DNA from: Sphingobium sufflavum
GTDB taxonomy: Bacteria; Pseudomonadota; Alphaproteobacteria; Sphingomonadales; Sphingomonadaceae
DNA: 64,000 nt
NCBI RefSeq assembly: GCF_021403115.1
Contig: NZ_JAJSSH010000001.1
Coordinates: 1 to 64,000 of the forward strand
Direction of reading: 5' to 3'
The notes beneath the pieces were generated by a model. It searched no databases. It was not told the DNA's origin and saw only the letters and a program-made list of their open reading frames with translations. Below, piece after piece: positions 1 through 8,888 of this stretch (position 1 is the first letter of the stretch; each line of letters starts with the position of its first letter). A program made the translations under genes and the position numbers.

Positions 1-145
1 GGCGGACAACCAGCCCTCCCGCTATCTCTACCGGGGGGACCTTAGTCCGTCGATGTTGGCGACCGTAGCAGAACCGGCGACCCGAAGGCCGCTGCACCGC
101 TGCGGTGAAACCCCTCTAGGCGGGGGGACCCGGACCGTCAAACAG
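1..145 (-). ncRNA. possible structured RNA at window edge (6S-like rod?), unassigned
   Basis: No convincing protein is seen here. Read on the minus strand, the segment can fold into a rod. The C-rich run near 121-127 can pair with the G/A-rich run near 17-25 with one bulged A. A central hairpin has arms ACCG/CGGT and GCAG/CTGC around a UUCG-containing tip near 90-100. A long imperfect rod with an internal bubble is the general shape of 6S RNA, but I could not confirm a conserved 6S sequence. I found no GAGGAAAGUC-type RNase P core, SRP tetraloop or tmRNA tag. The outer end lies at or beyond the window edge. The assignment is a guess from foldability only. Confidence 0.22.
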
Positions 146-157
146 TTTTTGCATTTT

Positions 158-232
158 TGTGTCAGTCTTTTTCACCGATCCTCACAAAAGCCCGATGCCA
201 TGGGACTTTTGTGAGATCAAAAAACTGACACA
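158..232. repeat. nested interrupted inverted repeat in intergenic region
   Basis: The outer arms are TGTGTCAGT (158-166) and its exact reverse complement ACTGACACA (224-232). The inner arms are CTCACAAAAG (181-190) and CTTTTGTGAG (206-215), an exact 10-bp match. A GATC sits beside each inner arm (177-180 and 215-218). The arms are AT-rich in a GC-rich neighbourhood. This could be a pair of operator sites or a cruciform/hairpin in a 5' region. No protein-coding gene borders it directly, the nearest being the CBS gene ending at 375. Confidence 0.6.
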
Positions 233-363
233 ATCCACACCCGGATGAGCAAGCGTAGGACGAAGGGAGAGAATCAATCGCGAATTTCGCACGAATCCGC
301 CAAATTTGATTCGAATCGAGACTCCAGCGGCGTCAGAATTCGGCCTTGACCGCTGTTCGCGAA

Positions 364-387
364 CCAGAGCGCGCTTACGCGCTCTGG
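364..387 (-). terminator. hairpin enclosing the stop codon of the CBS gene
   Basis: CCAGAGCGCG (364-373) and CGCGCTCTGG (378-387) form a perfect 10-bp stem with a 4-nt loop. On the minus strand the TAA stop of the CBS-domain gene falls at the loop and stem edge, so the last sense codons form one arm. No U-run follows, so it may be a stability or rho-assisted end rather than a strong intrinsic terminator. Confidence 0.45.
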
Positions 388-812
388 ATATATTCCCGCA
401 TGGCCTCCGCCTCCTGCTCGATTCTGTCGATACGGGATTTCACCAGATCGCCTATGCTGATGAAGCCCACCATCTGCCCCTCCTCGACGATCGGCAGATG
501 ACGGATACGGCGTCGAGTCATGAGCGACAGGGCCGAGAGAATTGGCGTATCCTTGTCAATGGTTTCTGCCGGACTGGTCATCACCTCACCCACAGGGAGA
601 TCCAGCATGGATGCGCCGCGCATCGACAGGCCATAGATGACATCGCGCTCGGAAAAGATGCCGACCACCGCCCGATTATCGTCCGTATCGACAACAGGAA
701 CGCAACCGATCCGCCGCTCGGCCAGGAGTGCGATGACTTCCGCCACACTATCCGTCACCAGCACATGGGTTACGGGTCCGCGGGCATCGTTGAGGAACAT
801 TGAAACCGTCAT
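375..812 (-). CDS. CBS-domain pair protein
   Basis: A 145-residue stand-alone Bateman module with two CBS motifs. The first (about residues 10-70) ends around GIFSERDVIYGL. The second (about 75-135) ends around VGFISIGDLVKSRID. Such proteins bind adenine nucleotides and act as energy sensors or partners; no catalytic domain is attached. The ATG at 812 is preferred over an in-frame ATG at 836 because GGAGGGAG lies 7 nt upstream. It stands alone, divergent from the small membrane protein gene at 967. The family call is firm; the partner is unknown. Confidence 0.88.
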   Translation of the reverse strand: MTVSMFLNDARGPVTHVLVTDSVAEVIALLAERRIGCVPVVDTDDNRAVVGIFSERDVIYGLSMRGASMLDLPVGEVMTSPAETIDKDTPILSALSLMTRRRIRHLPIVEEGQMVGFISIGDLVKSRIDRIEQEAEAMREYIQSA

Positions 813-966
813 CGCGTGTCTCCCTCCATTGGTCATTGCGGCCCGGCGTTATAGGCAGGGCATCGAAACGCGGTTTTCCGCCTGTTCCGGCACGATACTA
901 TGCGCCTGAAGCGATCCAGCGTCAAAGCCTGTTGATCGTGCGACCCATCACACCTACCTCCGCTTC

Positions 967-1266
967 ATGGAACAGCATCAGGGCCTTTCCGATCCACAGG
1001 CGGCACAATTCGCGTGGCGCCGATTCCGCACCATCCTCTTTTATATGAACCTGGCATCGCTCAGCATTGCAGGCGCAGGTGTTGGGCTGATCTGGTATGG
1101 CAGCGACGAATTACCATGGATTTTTGCGGCGTTCAGTTTTGGGGGCATCTACCTCACCCTGTTGATGGCGGCGGCGCTGATGGGCCTGATGTTCCTATCC
1201 AACGGAACCGGGCACGATAAAGATGTCATGGATTTCGCAGAAGGAGCACATTCCCTCGATGACTGA
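967..1266 (+). CDS. small two-TM membrane protein, hypothetical
   Basis: A 99-residue protein with a charged N-terminus (QAAQFAWRRFRTILFYM), two hydrophobic segments at about residues 22-45 and 52-77, and an acidic tail. No family recognised with certainty. Its stop (TGA) overlaps the start of the thioesterase gene in ATGACTGA, so the two are translationally coupled. The ATG at 967 is the first reasonable start; no strong Shine-Dalgarno is obvious. Confidence 0.7.
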   Translation: MEQHQGLSDPQAAQFAWRRFRTILFYMNLASLSIAGAGVGLIWYGSDELPWIFAAFSFGGIYLTLLMAAALMGLMFLSNGTGHDKDVMDFAEGAHSLDD

Positions 1267-1648
1267 CACATTATTTCCGCGCGATCCCATATTGCGCGTC
1301 GTCCCGATGCCATCCGACATTAATAGCAACGGACATATCTTCGGCGGCTGGGTTCTGTCACAGATGGACATAGCGGGCGGCATCCTCGCCGGGCGGATCG
1401 CAGACGGGCCTGTCGCTACGGTCGCAATCGAGACGATGAAATTCATCGCGCCGATATTGGTGCGCGACCTTGTTTCCCTCTATGCGACGGTGGCGCGGCG
1501 CGGGCGCACGTCTGTCGCTATCAATATCGAGGTTATGGCCGAACGCGCCGGGGTAAATCACCCCATCCCGCTGACCAGTGCTATCTTCACCTTCGTCGCC
1601 ATCGACGAACAGGCGCGCCCTCGCCCGCTCCCCCCCGAAACGGACTGA
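1259..1648 (+). CDS. acyl-CoA thioesterase, YciA-type hotdog
   Basis: A 129-residue single hotdog domain. The segment NSNGHIFGGWVLSQMD (about residues 22-37) is the signature of the YciA/BFIT acyl-CoA hydrolase group, with the acidic catalytic residue in SQMD. A second conserved stretch TVAIETMKFIAPI follows. It hydrolyses acyl-CoA to free acid and CoA in the cytoplasm. The start at 1259 is set by GAAGGAG about 10 nt upstream and by the overlap with the preceding membrane-protein gene. Confidence 0.88.
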   Translation: MTDTLFPRDPILRVVPMPSDINSNGHIFGGWVLSQMDIAGGILAGRIADGPVATVAIETMKFIAPILVRDLVSLYATVARRGRTSVAINIEVMAERAGVNHPIPLTSAIFTFVAIDEQARPRPLPPETD

Positions 1649-1674
1649 CTCCGGCCTTCATACCGTTAAGCCCC

Positions 1675-1711
1675 AAAAAGAACGGCACCGGCCCAAAGGA
1701 GCCGATGCCGT
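1675..1711 (-). terminator. intrinsic terminator of the DUF4167 gene
   Basis: Arms 1682-1692 and 1701-1711 pair over 11 bp with one mismatch and an 8-nt loop. On the minus strand the stem is followed by TTCTTTTT (1674-1681). It lies between the convergent thioesterase and DUF4167 genes and reads as a terminator for the latter. Confidence 0.7.
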
Positions 1712-1739
1712 CTTCCTGTCGCCCATAAGGATGGGCTAT

Positions 1740-2678
1740 CTATTCGGCAGCCTGTGCCGGCGTGGCGCGCGGGCGGCGAGTGCGGCGTACAGGAGCTGCC
1801 GGCTCTACATCATCCCCAGCATCCGCGACGGGAGCCGGACGTCCGATAGCGGGCGGAAGCACGGCGGCGTCGAGACCCACTTCCTGCGTCTCGCTCGCTT
1901 CCACCTCACGGCGCGGCTTGCGACCGCGAGCAACGCGGGGACGAGGCTCTTCCCGACCTTCATCATTGGCAGGATCGGCGAACGACGGTGCAGGCACGGC
2001 CCGCTCCACCCGCACGTCCTGCGGAGCAGTTTCGGCGCGGACATCGTCCTGCTGGACAGGAGCACGCTCGCGCGCCGGACGGCGACCTTCGCGCGGGACG
2101 CGAGTCTCATCCCGATTGCCACGATTGTCATCGCGATTGTTACGGCTATCCTCACGATTTCCGCGATTGTCGTCACGATTACCCCGCGCCTCTTCACGAC
2201 GATTGTCGTCGCGGCGGACATCCTCATTCCGATTATCGTCGCGATTGGCATCACGAGGATTTTCGCGACGGAAATCATCACGCTGGCGACCGCCAATCTC
2301 AGGCAGATCGCCCAGACCGTCGTCGTCGCTGCCGAATTCCTCGTCCTGCTCACTGGCATCGAACCGCTGGAACCGTTGCCCCTGCTGACCACCCTGTTGC
2401 TCTTCCTGGCGAGCACGATTGTCGGCCAGCACGCGGAAATAATGGTCCGCAAACTGGAGATAATATTCCATGTTCACCCGGTCGCCCGCCAACTGCGCGT
2501 CGCGGGCCATGTTCCGATACTTTTCGAGAAGCTGCGCCGCATTGCCACGCGCGCGATTGTCGATCCGGTTGCCGGAGTCACCGTTGCCACGATTGCCACC
2601 ACCATTCTGGCGCGGGCCACCATTGTTGTTGTTATTATTCCGGCCGCGACGGCGACCGGCCTGACGGTTATTGATCAA
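1740..2678 (-). CDS. DUF4167 domain protein with R/N/D-rich low-complexity centre
   Basis: 312 residues. The N-terminal domain (about 1-75) runs from a poly-Asn/Arg stretch to EYYLQFADHYFRVLADN and matches the alphaproteobacterial DUF4167 family. Residues about 115-200 are an imperfect repeat of R-D-D-N-R-G-N units, very rich in Arg, Asp and Asn. The C-terminus is Pro/Ala/Arg-rich and ends in a basic RRTRRPRA stretch. The composition suggests nucleic-acid binding or disorder, but no function is established here. Start: TTG at 2678, with AAGGA 9 nt upstream; an N-terminal extension to 2747 lacks the family's character. It ends at a clear intrinsic terminator. Confidence 0.85.
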   Translation of the reverse strand: MINNRQAGRRRGRNNNNNNGGPRQNGGGNRGNGDSGNRIDNRARGNAAQLLEKYRNMARDAQLAGDRVNMEYYLQFADHYFRVLADNRARQEEQQGGQQGQRFQRFDASEQDEEFGSDDDGLGDLPEIGGRQRDDFRRENPRDANRDDNRNEDVRRDDNRREEARGNRDDNRGNREDSRNNRDDNRGNRDETRVPREGRRPARERAPVQQDDVRAETAPQDVRVERAVPAPSFADPANDEGREEPRPRVARGRKPRREVEASETQEVGLDAAVLPPAIGRPAPVADAGDDVEPAAPVRRTRRPRATPAQAAE

Positions 2679-2987
2679 GTCCTTCGGTCCTTCATGTAGG
2701 CGTGTGCAATCAATTTCCTGCGCTCGCTCGATCTTGCCGCACTGCACGCGGCGCCCTGGTCAGCGGAAGTAAGGGCCTCCGCGATCCTGCGCACCAACGG
2801 CGCCCGGACATCGGCACCGTCATGACTGTGGGAGCGGTTCGCGTTTTGCCCAGATGAGTAGCCAGCGGATCAATCCCAACAGGATTACACCATCGCCAAG
2901 ACCCATGGGCCGCGCGGTCCATGCCCGCCAAATAGCCTTTCCTGGCCATCAAACCAAGTGAAATAACATTGACACCCTAAAAAAGCG
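2679..2987. other. intergenic region, 309 nt, no gene seen
   Basis: This lies between the start of the DUF4167 gene and the end of prmC, both on the minus strand. It must hold the promoter of the DUF4167 gene. The short frames inside have no family resemblance or good ribosome site. No strong hairpin was noticed. Confidence 0.5.
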
Positions 2988-3836
2988 TCAGGACGAAAGC
3001 CCGCCTCCCCCTTCACCCGCCAGCAGCCGGATACAGCGGTCACGCCCTGCCAGATCTGGGAGGACGACGGGGGCAAAGTTCGCATCCGCAAACAAGCGCG
3101 TAGCCGTCTCCCCTTGTTCGTGCCCGATCTCGAATAGCGCCACGCCGCCGGGAGCCAACAGCGCATGAACCACCGGGGCCAGACGGCGATAATCATCCAG
3201 CCCGTCATGCCCAGCGAACAACGCGCCATAGGGTTCATGATCCACCACTTCCGGGGACAGCCGCGTGCCTGTAGCGATATAGGGGGGGTTGCACAGCAGC
3301 AGGTCGAACCGTTCGTCCAGCCCCCCGGCCCAGTCACCCTGCCGAAAGCGAACGCGGTCGGCCATGCCCAGCGCCCGCGCATTGCCTGCCGCCACAGAAA
3401 GGGCGCGCGGGCTAATGTCGATGCCGAGGCCGGTCGCATCCGGCCATTGGTCCAGCGCCGCCAGCAACAGCGCGCCCGATCCGGTACCCAGATCGAGAAT
3501 CCGGCGCGGCCCGGCCGTCCCCGCGAAATGCGCGACCGCCGCCTCGATCAGCGTCTCGCTGTCCGGGCGGGGAATCAGCACGTCGGGCGTCACCGCCAGA
3601 CAGATCGTCCAGAAATCGCGGGTGCCGACGATATGCGCGACAGGCTCAAGGCGCAGGCGGCGGGCGATCAGCGCATCGGCCCCGTCCGGCACGGTCAGGT
3701 CGCGCAGGCGCAACAACATATCCGGGCGGGAGAGGCCGAGCGCGAAGGCCGCCAGCAGTTCGGCATCCAGCCGCGCGGTATCGCTGACCGGGGCCAACCG
3801 CAGGGCGGAATCGCGGAGCCAGTCGGACAAGGTCAT
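2988..3836 (-). CDS. prmC: release factor glutamine N5-methyltransferase PrmC
   Basis: 282 residues. The N-terminal helical domain (about 1-80) binds release factors. The Rossmann methyltransferase domain has the SAM motif ILDLGTGSGALLLA (about residues 113-126) and the NPPY motif (LLCNPPYIATG, about 182-192) that defines N5-glutamine methyltransferases. It methylates the Gln of the GGQ loop in RF1/RF2. It lies directly downstream of prfA, its substrate's gene, in a minus-strand operon hisS-prfA-prmC. Start: ATG at 3836, or a TTG six codons earlier (3854). Confidence 0.95.
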   Translation of the reverse strand: MTLSDWLRDSALRLAPVSDTARLDAELLAAFALGLSRPDMLLRLRDLTVPDGADALIARRLRLEPVAHIVGTRDFWTICLAVTPDVLIPRPDSETLIEAAVAHFAGTAGPRRILDLGTGSGALLLAALDQWPDATGLGIDISPRALSVAAGNARALGMADRVRFRQGDWAGGLDERFDLLLCNPPYIATGTRLSPEVVDHEPYGALFAGHDGLDDYRRLAPVVHALLAPGGVALFEIGHEQGETATRLFADANFAPVVLPDLAGRDRCIRLLAGEGGGGLSS

Positions 3837-3859
3837 TACAGGTTTTACAACCAAAACGA

Positions 3860-4939
3860 CTATCCCACCGCATCCAACTGGGCGAGGCGGGCGGCCTCGT
3901 CCTCCGCCAGCAGGGCCGCGATCACCTCGTCCAGGCCTGAACCCTCCAATATCTCCGGCAGGCGGTGCAGGGTCAGGTTGATGCGGTGGTCGGTCACGCG
4001 ACCCTGCGGGAAATTATAGGTACGGATGCGTTCCGATCGGTCGCCGGAGCCGACCATCGCCTTGCGCGCGCCCGCCTGCGTCGCGGCCAGACGGTCCCGT
4101 TCCTGCTCATACAGGCGGGTCCGCAGCACCTTCATCGCTTTTGCCTTGTTCTTATGCTGCGATTTCTCGTCCTGCTGCGTCACGACAAGGCCGGTCGGCA
4201 AATGGGTGATGCGCACCGCGGAATCGGTCGTGTTCACATGCTGCCCGCCCGACCCGGAGGAGCGATAGACGTCGATGCGCAGGTCCGTCGCCTCGTTGAT
4301 GGCGATGTCGACCTCCTCCGCCTCCGGCAGCACGGCGACGGTCGCGGCGCTGGTGTGGATGCGCCCGCCGCTCTCCGTCGCGGGGACGCGCTGGACGCGG
4401 TGCACGCCGCTTTCGAACTTCAGCCGGGCAAACACGCCCGCGCCGTTGATCGAGGCGATCACTTCCTTGAAGCCACCGACTTCCGACGCGCTGGCCGACA
4501 CGATCTCCACCCGCCAGCCCTGAGTCTCCGCATATTTCTGGTACATGCGCAGCAGGTCGCCCGCGAACAGCGCCGCCTCGTCCCCGCCGGTCCCCGCCCG
4601 GATTTCCAGCATGGCCGGACGCGCATCGGCGGAATCGCGGGGCAACAGCGAGAGGGCCAGCGCCCGCTCCGCATCGGGCAGGCGGTCGCGGATAGTGGCC
4701 AGTTCCTCCTCCGCCATCGCCTTCATCTCCGGGTCGGCAAGCATCGCCTCCAGATCGGCAGCCTCGCGGCGCAGGCCCTCCACATCGCTGGCGGCGCGAG
4801 CAACCGGCTCCAACTCCGCATAATCCTTGGACAGGCGCACGAACTCGGCGGGTTCAAGGTCGGGCCGCGCCATCGCCGCCTGCACCTCGTCCCGCCGCGC
4901 AAGGATTTGCGCGATGCGGTCGGGGGAGATGGTGGTCAT
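3860..4939 (-). CDS. prfA: peptide chain release factor 1 (RF1)
   Basis: 359 residues, normal family length. It contains the stop-codon recognition stretch [18 protein letters not shown] with the PAT tripeptide and the catalytic loop [17 protein letters not shown] with GGQ near residue 233. The RF1-type PAT distinguishes it from RF2 (SPF). It terminates translation at UAA/UAG. Its ATG overlaps the hisS stop by one base (TAATG), so the two are coupled; prmC follows after about 23 nt. Confidence 0.97.
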   Translation of the reverse strand: MTTISPDRIAQILARRDEVQAAMARPDLEPAEFVRLSKDYAELEPVARAASDVEGLRREAADLEAMLADPEMKAMAEEELATIRDRLPDAERALALSLLPRDSADARPAMLEIRAGTGGDEAALFAGDLLRMYQKYAETQGWRVEIVSASASEVGGFKEVIASINGAGVFARLKFESGVHRVQRVPATESGGRIHTSAATVAVLPEAEEVDIAINEATDLRIDVYRSSGSGGQHVNTTDSAVRITHLPTGLVVTQQDEKSQHKNKAKAMKVLRTRLYEQERDRLAATQAGARKAMVGSGDRSERIRTYNFPQGRVTDHRINLTLHRLPEILEGSGLDEVIAALLAEDEAARLAQLDAVG

Positions 4940-6177
4940 TATCCCAGCGTTTCGAGCACGGCCCGAACCTGAGCATGTTCAGGCACATCTTCCGAAGACC
5001 GGAGATTCGCCACGGGCTTGTCATCGGCCAGCGTGATCGAGACCAGAACCTTGGCAGGCACCTTGACCGCCTTGTCATACCGTTTGCGCGGTGAACCTGT
5101 GGCAATCATCTCCGCCGAAATGCCTGCACCTCGCAAAGCCGCCAGCGCCTTCTGACCGAACGACAATAGGCTGTCATTCTCCAGCGCGATGATGACGGTT
5201 GGCGCAAATGGCGCCGGCGCATCCAGCAACATCGCCAGCCGCTCGATCCCCGCCGCCCAGCCGACGGCGGGCGTGTGCGGCCCACCCATATTCTCGATCA
5301 GCCCGTCATAGCGCCCGCCGCCCAGCACAGTGCCCTGCGCGCCCAGCCGGTCGGTGACGAACTCGAACGCGGTATGGCGATAATAGTCGAGGCCGCGCAC
5401 CAGCCGTGCGTTGCGCGTCCACGCCACGCCAGCAGCCGCGAGGCCGTCCGTGACCTTGCCGAAGAACGCCTGCGCCTCGTCCGTCAGATAGGCATCTATA
5501 TCGGGCGCGGTCGCGACCACCGCCTGATCGCGCGGATCCTTGCTGTCGAGGATACGCAGCGGGTTGCGGGCCAGCCGGTCGATGCTGTCCTCCGACAGGC
5601 CATCGCGATGCCCCTCGAAATGCGCGACCAGCGCGGCGCGCCAGGCATCGCGGCTGGCCGCATCGCCCAGCGTGTTGAGGGTGAGGGTCACGCCCTCGCT
5701 CACGCCCAGTTCCCTGAGCAGATGGTCGGCGAAGACCAGCAGTTCGGCATCGGCCAGCGGTTCCGACGCGCCCAGAATCTCCGCGTCGATCTGGTGGAAC
5801 TGGCGATAGCGGCCCTTCTGCGGGCGCTCATAGCGGAACAGCGGGCCGTGGGTCGCGACCTTGAGCGGGGCGAACTGCTGCCAGCCCTCGGTAATATAGG
5901 CGCGCGCGATGCCCGCCGTGAATTCCGGGCGCAGGGTCAGGCTGTCGCCGCCGCGATCGTCGAACGAATACATCTCCTTGGAGACGACATCCGTGCTCTC
6001 CCCCAGCGAGCGGGAAAAGACCGCCGTGGATTCGAACACCGGCACCTCTATGCGCCGGAACCCATAGAGTTTGCGCACCCGGTCGAAGGTTTCGACCACA
6101 TGGGCGAAGCGATCCGCCGTGTCGCCCAACATGTCCTGCGTTCCCCGGATCGGCCGGGGCGTTTCGATTTTCGCCAT
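4939..6177 (-). CDS. hisS: histidyl-tRNA synthetase
   Basis: 412 residues, class II synthetase. Motif 2 is seen in [19 protein letters not shown] (about 115-133). The HisRS-specific segments [15 protein letters not shown] and GGGRYDGLI follow, then an anticodon-binding domain in the last 90 residues. It charges tRNA-His in the cytoplasm. First gene of the hisS-prfA-prmC unit; ATG at 6177. Confidence 0.97.
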   Translation of the reverse strand: MAKIETPRPIRGTQDMLGDTADRFAHVVETFDRVRKLYGFRRIEVPVFESTAVFSRSLGESTDVVSKEMYSFDDRGGDSLTLRPEFTAGIARAYITEGWQQFAPLKVATHGPLFRYERPQKGRYRQFHQIDAEILGASEPLADAELLVFADHLLRELGVSEGVTLTLNTLGDAASRDAWRAALVAHFEGHRDGLSEDSIDRLARNPLRILDSKDPRDQAVVATAPDIDAYLTDEAQAFFGKVTDGLAAAGVAWTRNARLVRGLDYYRHTAFEFVTDRLGAQGTVLGGGRYDGLIENMGGPHTPAVGWAAGIERLAMLLDAPAPFAPTVIIALENDSLLSFGQKALAALRGAGISAEMIATGSPRKRYDKAVKVPAKVLVSITLADDKPVANLRSSEDVPEHAQVRAVLETLG

Positions 6178-6273
6178 GGCGCAGCCCTCTAGCGGGAATC
6201 GGCCGCCAAGGGAACATGGCTTGCAGTGGCGATATGTTCCTTATACGTTCCGATTCAGAGAGGGAGATTCGCG

Positions 6274-6675
6274 ATGACGGACCATGTGGGTGGATGCCAG
6301 TGCGGGGCGGTACGCTATCGGGCGCGTGGCGCGCCGAAGCATGTGGCGCTGTGCCATTGCGCGGACTGCCGCAAGAGCGCGGGCGCGCCGATGGTCGCCT
6401 GGGCCGCATGGGCGGAGGCGGATTTCGCGGTGACGCAGGGCGAAGCGAAGACGATCAACTCGTCGGGCGCCAGCCTGCGCAGTTTCTGCCCCGATTGCGG
6501 AACCGGCCTGTATTTTCGCAACGAGGATGCCCTGCCCGGCATCGTGGATGTGCAATCGGCCACGCTGGACGACCCCGACGCCCTGCCCCCGCAGGTCCAT
6601 ATCCAGGTGGCGGAGCGCATCGGGTGGATGGAGACGCAGACCGCCCTGCCGCAGTTCGAGCGGTATCCGGGCTGA
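6274..6675 (+). CDS. GFA/CENP-V family zinc protein
   Basis: 133 residues. It has the Cys pattern of the glutathione-dependent formaldehyde-activating (GFA) fold: GGCQCGAVRY, CHCADCRKS and FCPDCGTGLYF, two zinc sites. Members are usually of unknown substrate despite the family name. Start: ATG 6274, chosen because GAGAGGGAGA sits just upstream and the CQC motif should lie within the first dozen residues. It is divergent from hisS. Confidence 0.88.
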   Translation: MTDHVGGCQCGAVRYRARGAPKHVALCHCADCRKSAGAPMVAWAAWAEADFAVTQGEAKTINSSGASLRSFCPDCGTGLYFRNEDALPGIVDVQSATLDDPDALPPQVHIQVAERIGWMETQTALPQFERYPG

Positions 6676-6741
6676 GGCGGGGGGCGGCGAGGACGGCGGG
6701 GCGCTTTGCATTTGGTGGCCCGCCCCCTTATGTTGACGACC

Positions 6742-7194
6742 ATGCGCATCATTCCCCGCCCGGTTTCGCCCAGGAGCGCCCTGACCGACCTCAAGGATTT
6801 CCTGGTCGAGCCACGGGCGCATAAATGGCCGCTGCTCGCGCTGTCCATGGCGCTGACCGGCGTCATCATGTGGGCGTTCGAACATGATTCGCTGAGCTTG
6901 AAGCCGGGGCCGCAGATCATCTATGTCGAAAGCTGGATGGCGGACCGCAAGGACAGCCTGATCCTGGAGCGGCAGAAGGCCGACCTGGCGCTGTATGAAA
7001 AGGCGCTGACCAAGAAGCAGCGCGAATATCAGAATCTGGCCGACACGTTCGGCGTTGAATGGCGCAAGGATGCGGCGCGCAACAAGGCGCAGCGCGAAGC
7101 GGTGATCGCCGCCGTGAACAAGAGCCTGGACGAACGCATCGCCGCCGCCAAGAAGCGGGAGGCCGCGTCCGGCGCCCCGGCGGCGAACCGCTGA
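6742..7194 (+). CDS. membrane-anchored coiled-coil protein, hypothetical
   Basis: About 150 residues. A single hydrophobic segment (LLALSMALTGVIMWAF, about residues 30-46) is followed by a highly charged Lys/Glu/Ala-rich helical tail (about 70-145) with coiled-coil character. Probably an inner-membrane protein with a long periplasmic or cytoplasmic helix. No family recognised. Alternative in-frame starts exist at 6706 and 6730; none has a strong ribosome site. It lies 31 nt upstream of ribD and may be cotranscribed. Confidence 0.65.
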   Translation: MRIIPRPVSPRSALTDLKDFLVEPRAHKWPLLALSMALTGVIMWAFEHDSLSLKPGPQIIYVESWMADRKDSLILERQKADLALYEKALTKKQREYQNLADTFGVEWRKDAARNKAQREAVIAAVNKSLDERIAAAKKREAASGAPAANR

Positions 7195-7225
7195 CCCCCC
7201 TGACCCCCGGCATGACGGCCCCTGC

Positions 7226-8236
7226 ATGACGCCCCCTCTGCCACACGCTCCCCTGATCGACGACGCGCGGGCGATGGCCGTGGCGATCGCGCTGTCGCAG
7301 CGCGGCGCGGGGCGCACCGAGCGCAACCCCAATGTCGGCTGTGTGATCGTGGCGGACGGGCAGGTCGTCGGGCGCGGCTGGACCCAACCGGGCGGTCGCC
7401 CCCATGCGGAGGCGATGGCGCTGGCGCAGGCGGACGAACGGGCGCGGGGCGCGACCGCCTATGTGACGCTGGAGCCGTGCGCGCATCTTTCCGAACGGGG
7501 GCCGCGCTGCGCCGACCTGCTGATCGCGGCGGGGCTGGCGCGGGTGGTGATCGCAACGGGCGACCCCGATCCGCGCACCAACGGGCAGGGCGCGGCGATG
7601 CTGCGCGCCGCCGGGATCGGGGTGGAGACGGGCCTGCTGGGGGACGCGGCGCGGGCGGCCATGGCGGGCTATTTCACCCGCGCGGCGCTGGGCCGGCCAC
7701 ATGTGACGCTCAAGATCGCCGTGTCGCTGGACGGCTGCATCGCGATGGCGGACGGCACGAGTCGCTGGATCACCGGACCGGAAGCGCGCGCCCATGCCCA
7801 TGTCGAGCGCGCCCGCGCCGACGCCATATTGGTGGGACGCGGCACGCTGGAGGCCGATGCCCCCCGCCTCGACGTGCGCATCGCGGGGCTGGCCGACCGC
7901 GCGCCGCGCCCCTTGTTGCTGAGCCGCAGCGCGCGGGGCCTGCCCGCAGGTTGGCTCCACGCCGATTCGCCGCAGGCCGTCGCCGCGCTCGACCTGCCCG
8001 GCGACCGGCTGCTGGTGGAGGGCGGCGCGGGGGCGGCGTCCGCCTTTCTGGCGGCGGACATGGTGGACCGGCTGCTGATCTATCGCGCGCCTATCCTGAT
8101 CGGCGGCGGCCGCCCCGCGCTGGGCGACATCGGCCTGACCGACCTGGCCCGCGCCCATGGCCGCTGGCGGCTGGACGACCGGCGCACGCTGGGCGTGGAC
8201 AGCGTGGAGGTTTACGTGGCCGAAGGTCGCGGATAG
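7226..8236 (+). CDS. ribD: bifunctional riboflavin deaminase/reductase RibD
   Basis: 336 residues. The N-terminal cytidine-deaminase-like domain has the zinc motif HAEAMAL and TLEPCAH...RGPRCADLL (about residues 55-95). The C-terminal reductase domain begins near HVTLKIAVSLDGCIA and ends with LLVEGGAGAASAFL and the LIGGG segment. It performs the second and third steps of riboflavin synthesis from GTP. First of four clustered riboflavin genes. Only 31 nt separate it from the upstream gene, so there is no room for an FMN riboswitch directly before it. Confidence 0.95.
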   Translation: MTPPLPHAPLIDDARAMAVAIALSQRGAGRTERNPNVGCVIVADGQVVGRGWTQPGGRPHAEAMALAQADERARGATAYVTLEPCAHLSERGPRCADLLIAAGLARVVIATGDPDPRTNGQGAAMLRAAGIGVETGLLGDAARAAMAGYFTRAALGRPHVTLKIAVSLDGCIAMADGTSRWITGPEARAHAHVERARADAILVGRGTLEADAPRLDVRIAGLADRAPRPLLLSRSARGLPAGWLHADSPQAVAALDLPGDRLLVEGGAGAASAFLAADMVDRLLIYRAPILIGGGRPALGDIGLTDLARAHGRWRLDDRRTLGVDSVEVYVAEGRG

Positions 8237-8246
8237 AGCGGTCGCC

Positions 8247-8873
8247 ATGTTCACCGGCATCATCACCGACATCGGCACCATCCGCTCCGTGGAGCAAAGG
8301 GGCGACCTGCGCCTCACCATCGGCTGCGGCTTTGCGATGGAAGGCGTCGCCATCGGCGCGTCCATCGCCTGTTCCGGCGCCTGCCTGACGGTGGTGTCCA
8401 AGACCGCCGACAGCTTCACCGTCGATATTTCGGCGGAAAGCATCGCCTGCACCGCGCCCGACCTGTGGCGTGTCGGGGGCAAGGTCAATCTGGAACGGGC
8501 GCTGAAGGTCGGCGACGAACTGGGCGGCCATATCGTCACCGGCCATGTCGATGGCATCGGCACCGTGCTGGGCGTCTGCGCCGAGGGCGATTCGCACCGC
8601 ATCGGATTCGAAGTGCCGCCCGCGCTCGCCCCGCTGATCGCGCCCAAGGGCAGCATCACCATCGACGGCGTGTCGCTCACCGTCAACGATGTGAAGGATG
8701 CGATCGGGGCAGACGGGACGACAGTGACCCATTTTTCCGTCAACATCATCCCGCACACCTGGAACGTGACGACGCTGGGCACGCTGGCCGCCGGTCGCAA
8801 GGTGAATCTGGAGATCGACACGCTCGCCCGCTATTTGGCGCGTATGCAGGCCTATGCCGGGAGCACGCGCTGA
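8247..8873 (+). CDS. ribE: riboflavin synthase alpha chain
   Basis: 208 residues with the two tandem lumazine-binding barrels. The N-terminus is MFTGIITDIGTI, and the second repeat begins near ERALKVGDELGGHIVTGHVDG. It dismutates two 6,7-dimethyl-8-ribityllumazine molecules into riboflavin. The start at 8247 is fixed by the invariant MFTGI; it lies 10 nt after the ribD stop, so the two are likely cotranscribed. Confidence 0.95.
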   Translation: MFTGIITDIGTIRSVEQRGDLRLTIGCGFAMEGVAIGASIACSGACLTVVSKTADSFTVDISAESIACTAPDLWRVGGKVNLERALKVGDELGGHIVTGHVDGIGTVLGVCAEGDSHRIGFEVPPALAPLIAPKGSITIDGVSLTVNDVKDAIGADGTTVTHFSVNIIPHTWNVTTLGTLAAGRKVNLEIDTLARYLARMQAYAGSTR

Positions 8874-8888
8874 CATGTGATTTCTTTC

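Noticed and set aside
1..145. RNase P RNA, SRP RNA or tmRNA at the left edge
   Set aside because: None of the invariant cores was found on either strand (no GAGGAAAGUC, no GGAAGCAGCC-like SRP tip, no ANDN-type tag).
2..213. open plus-strand frame at the left edge that could be a gene tail
   Set aside because: Codon use is unlike the neighbouring genes, no family resemblance, and the segment contains stable stems and AT-rich dyads instead.
870..900. EcfG-like promoter upstream of the CBS gene (AACG...GTTCC on the plus strand)
   Set aside because: The spacer is about 13 nt instead of 16-17.
1578..2699. 373-residue plus-strand frame opposite the DUF4167 gene
   Set aside because: It looks like a hydrophobic Ile/Ala/Thr protein only because the complementary strand encodes Asp/Asn/Arg repeats. 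No start site or family support.
2710..2952. 80-residue minus-strand frame between DUF4167 and prmC
   Set aside because: No ribosome site, no domain, Arg/Pro-rich composition typical of chance frames.
6917..8821. 634-residue minus-strand frame across ribD-ribE
   Set aside because: Antisense to ribD and ribE, low-complexity composition, no motifs.
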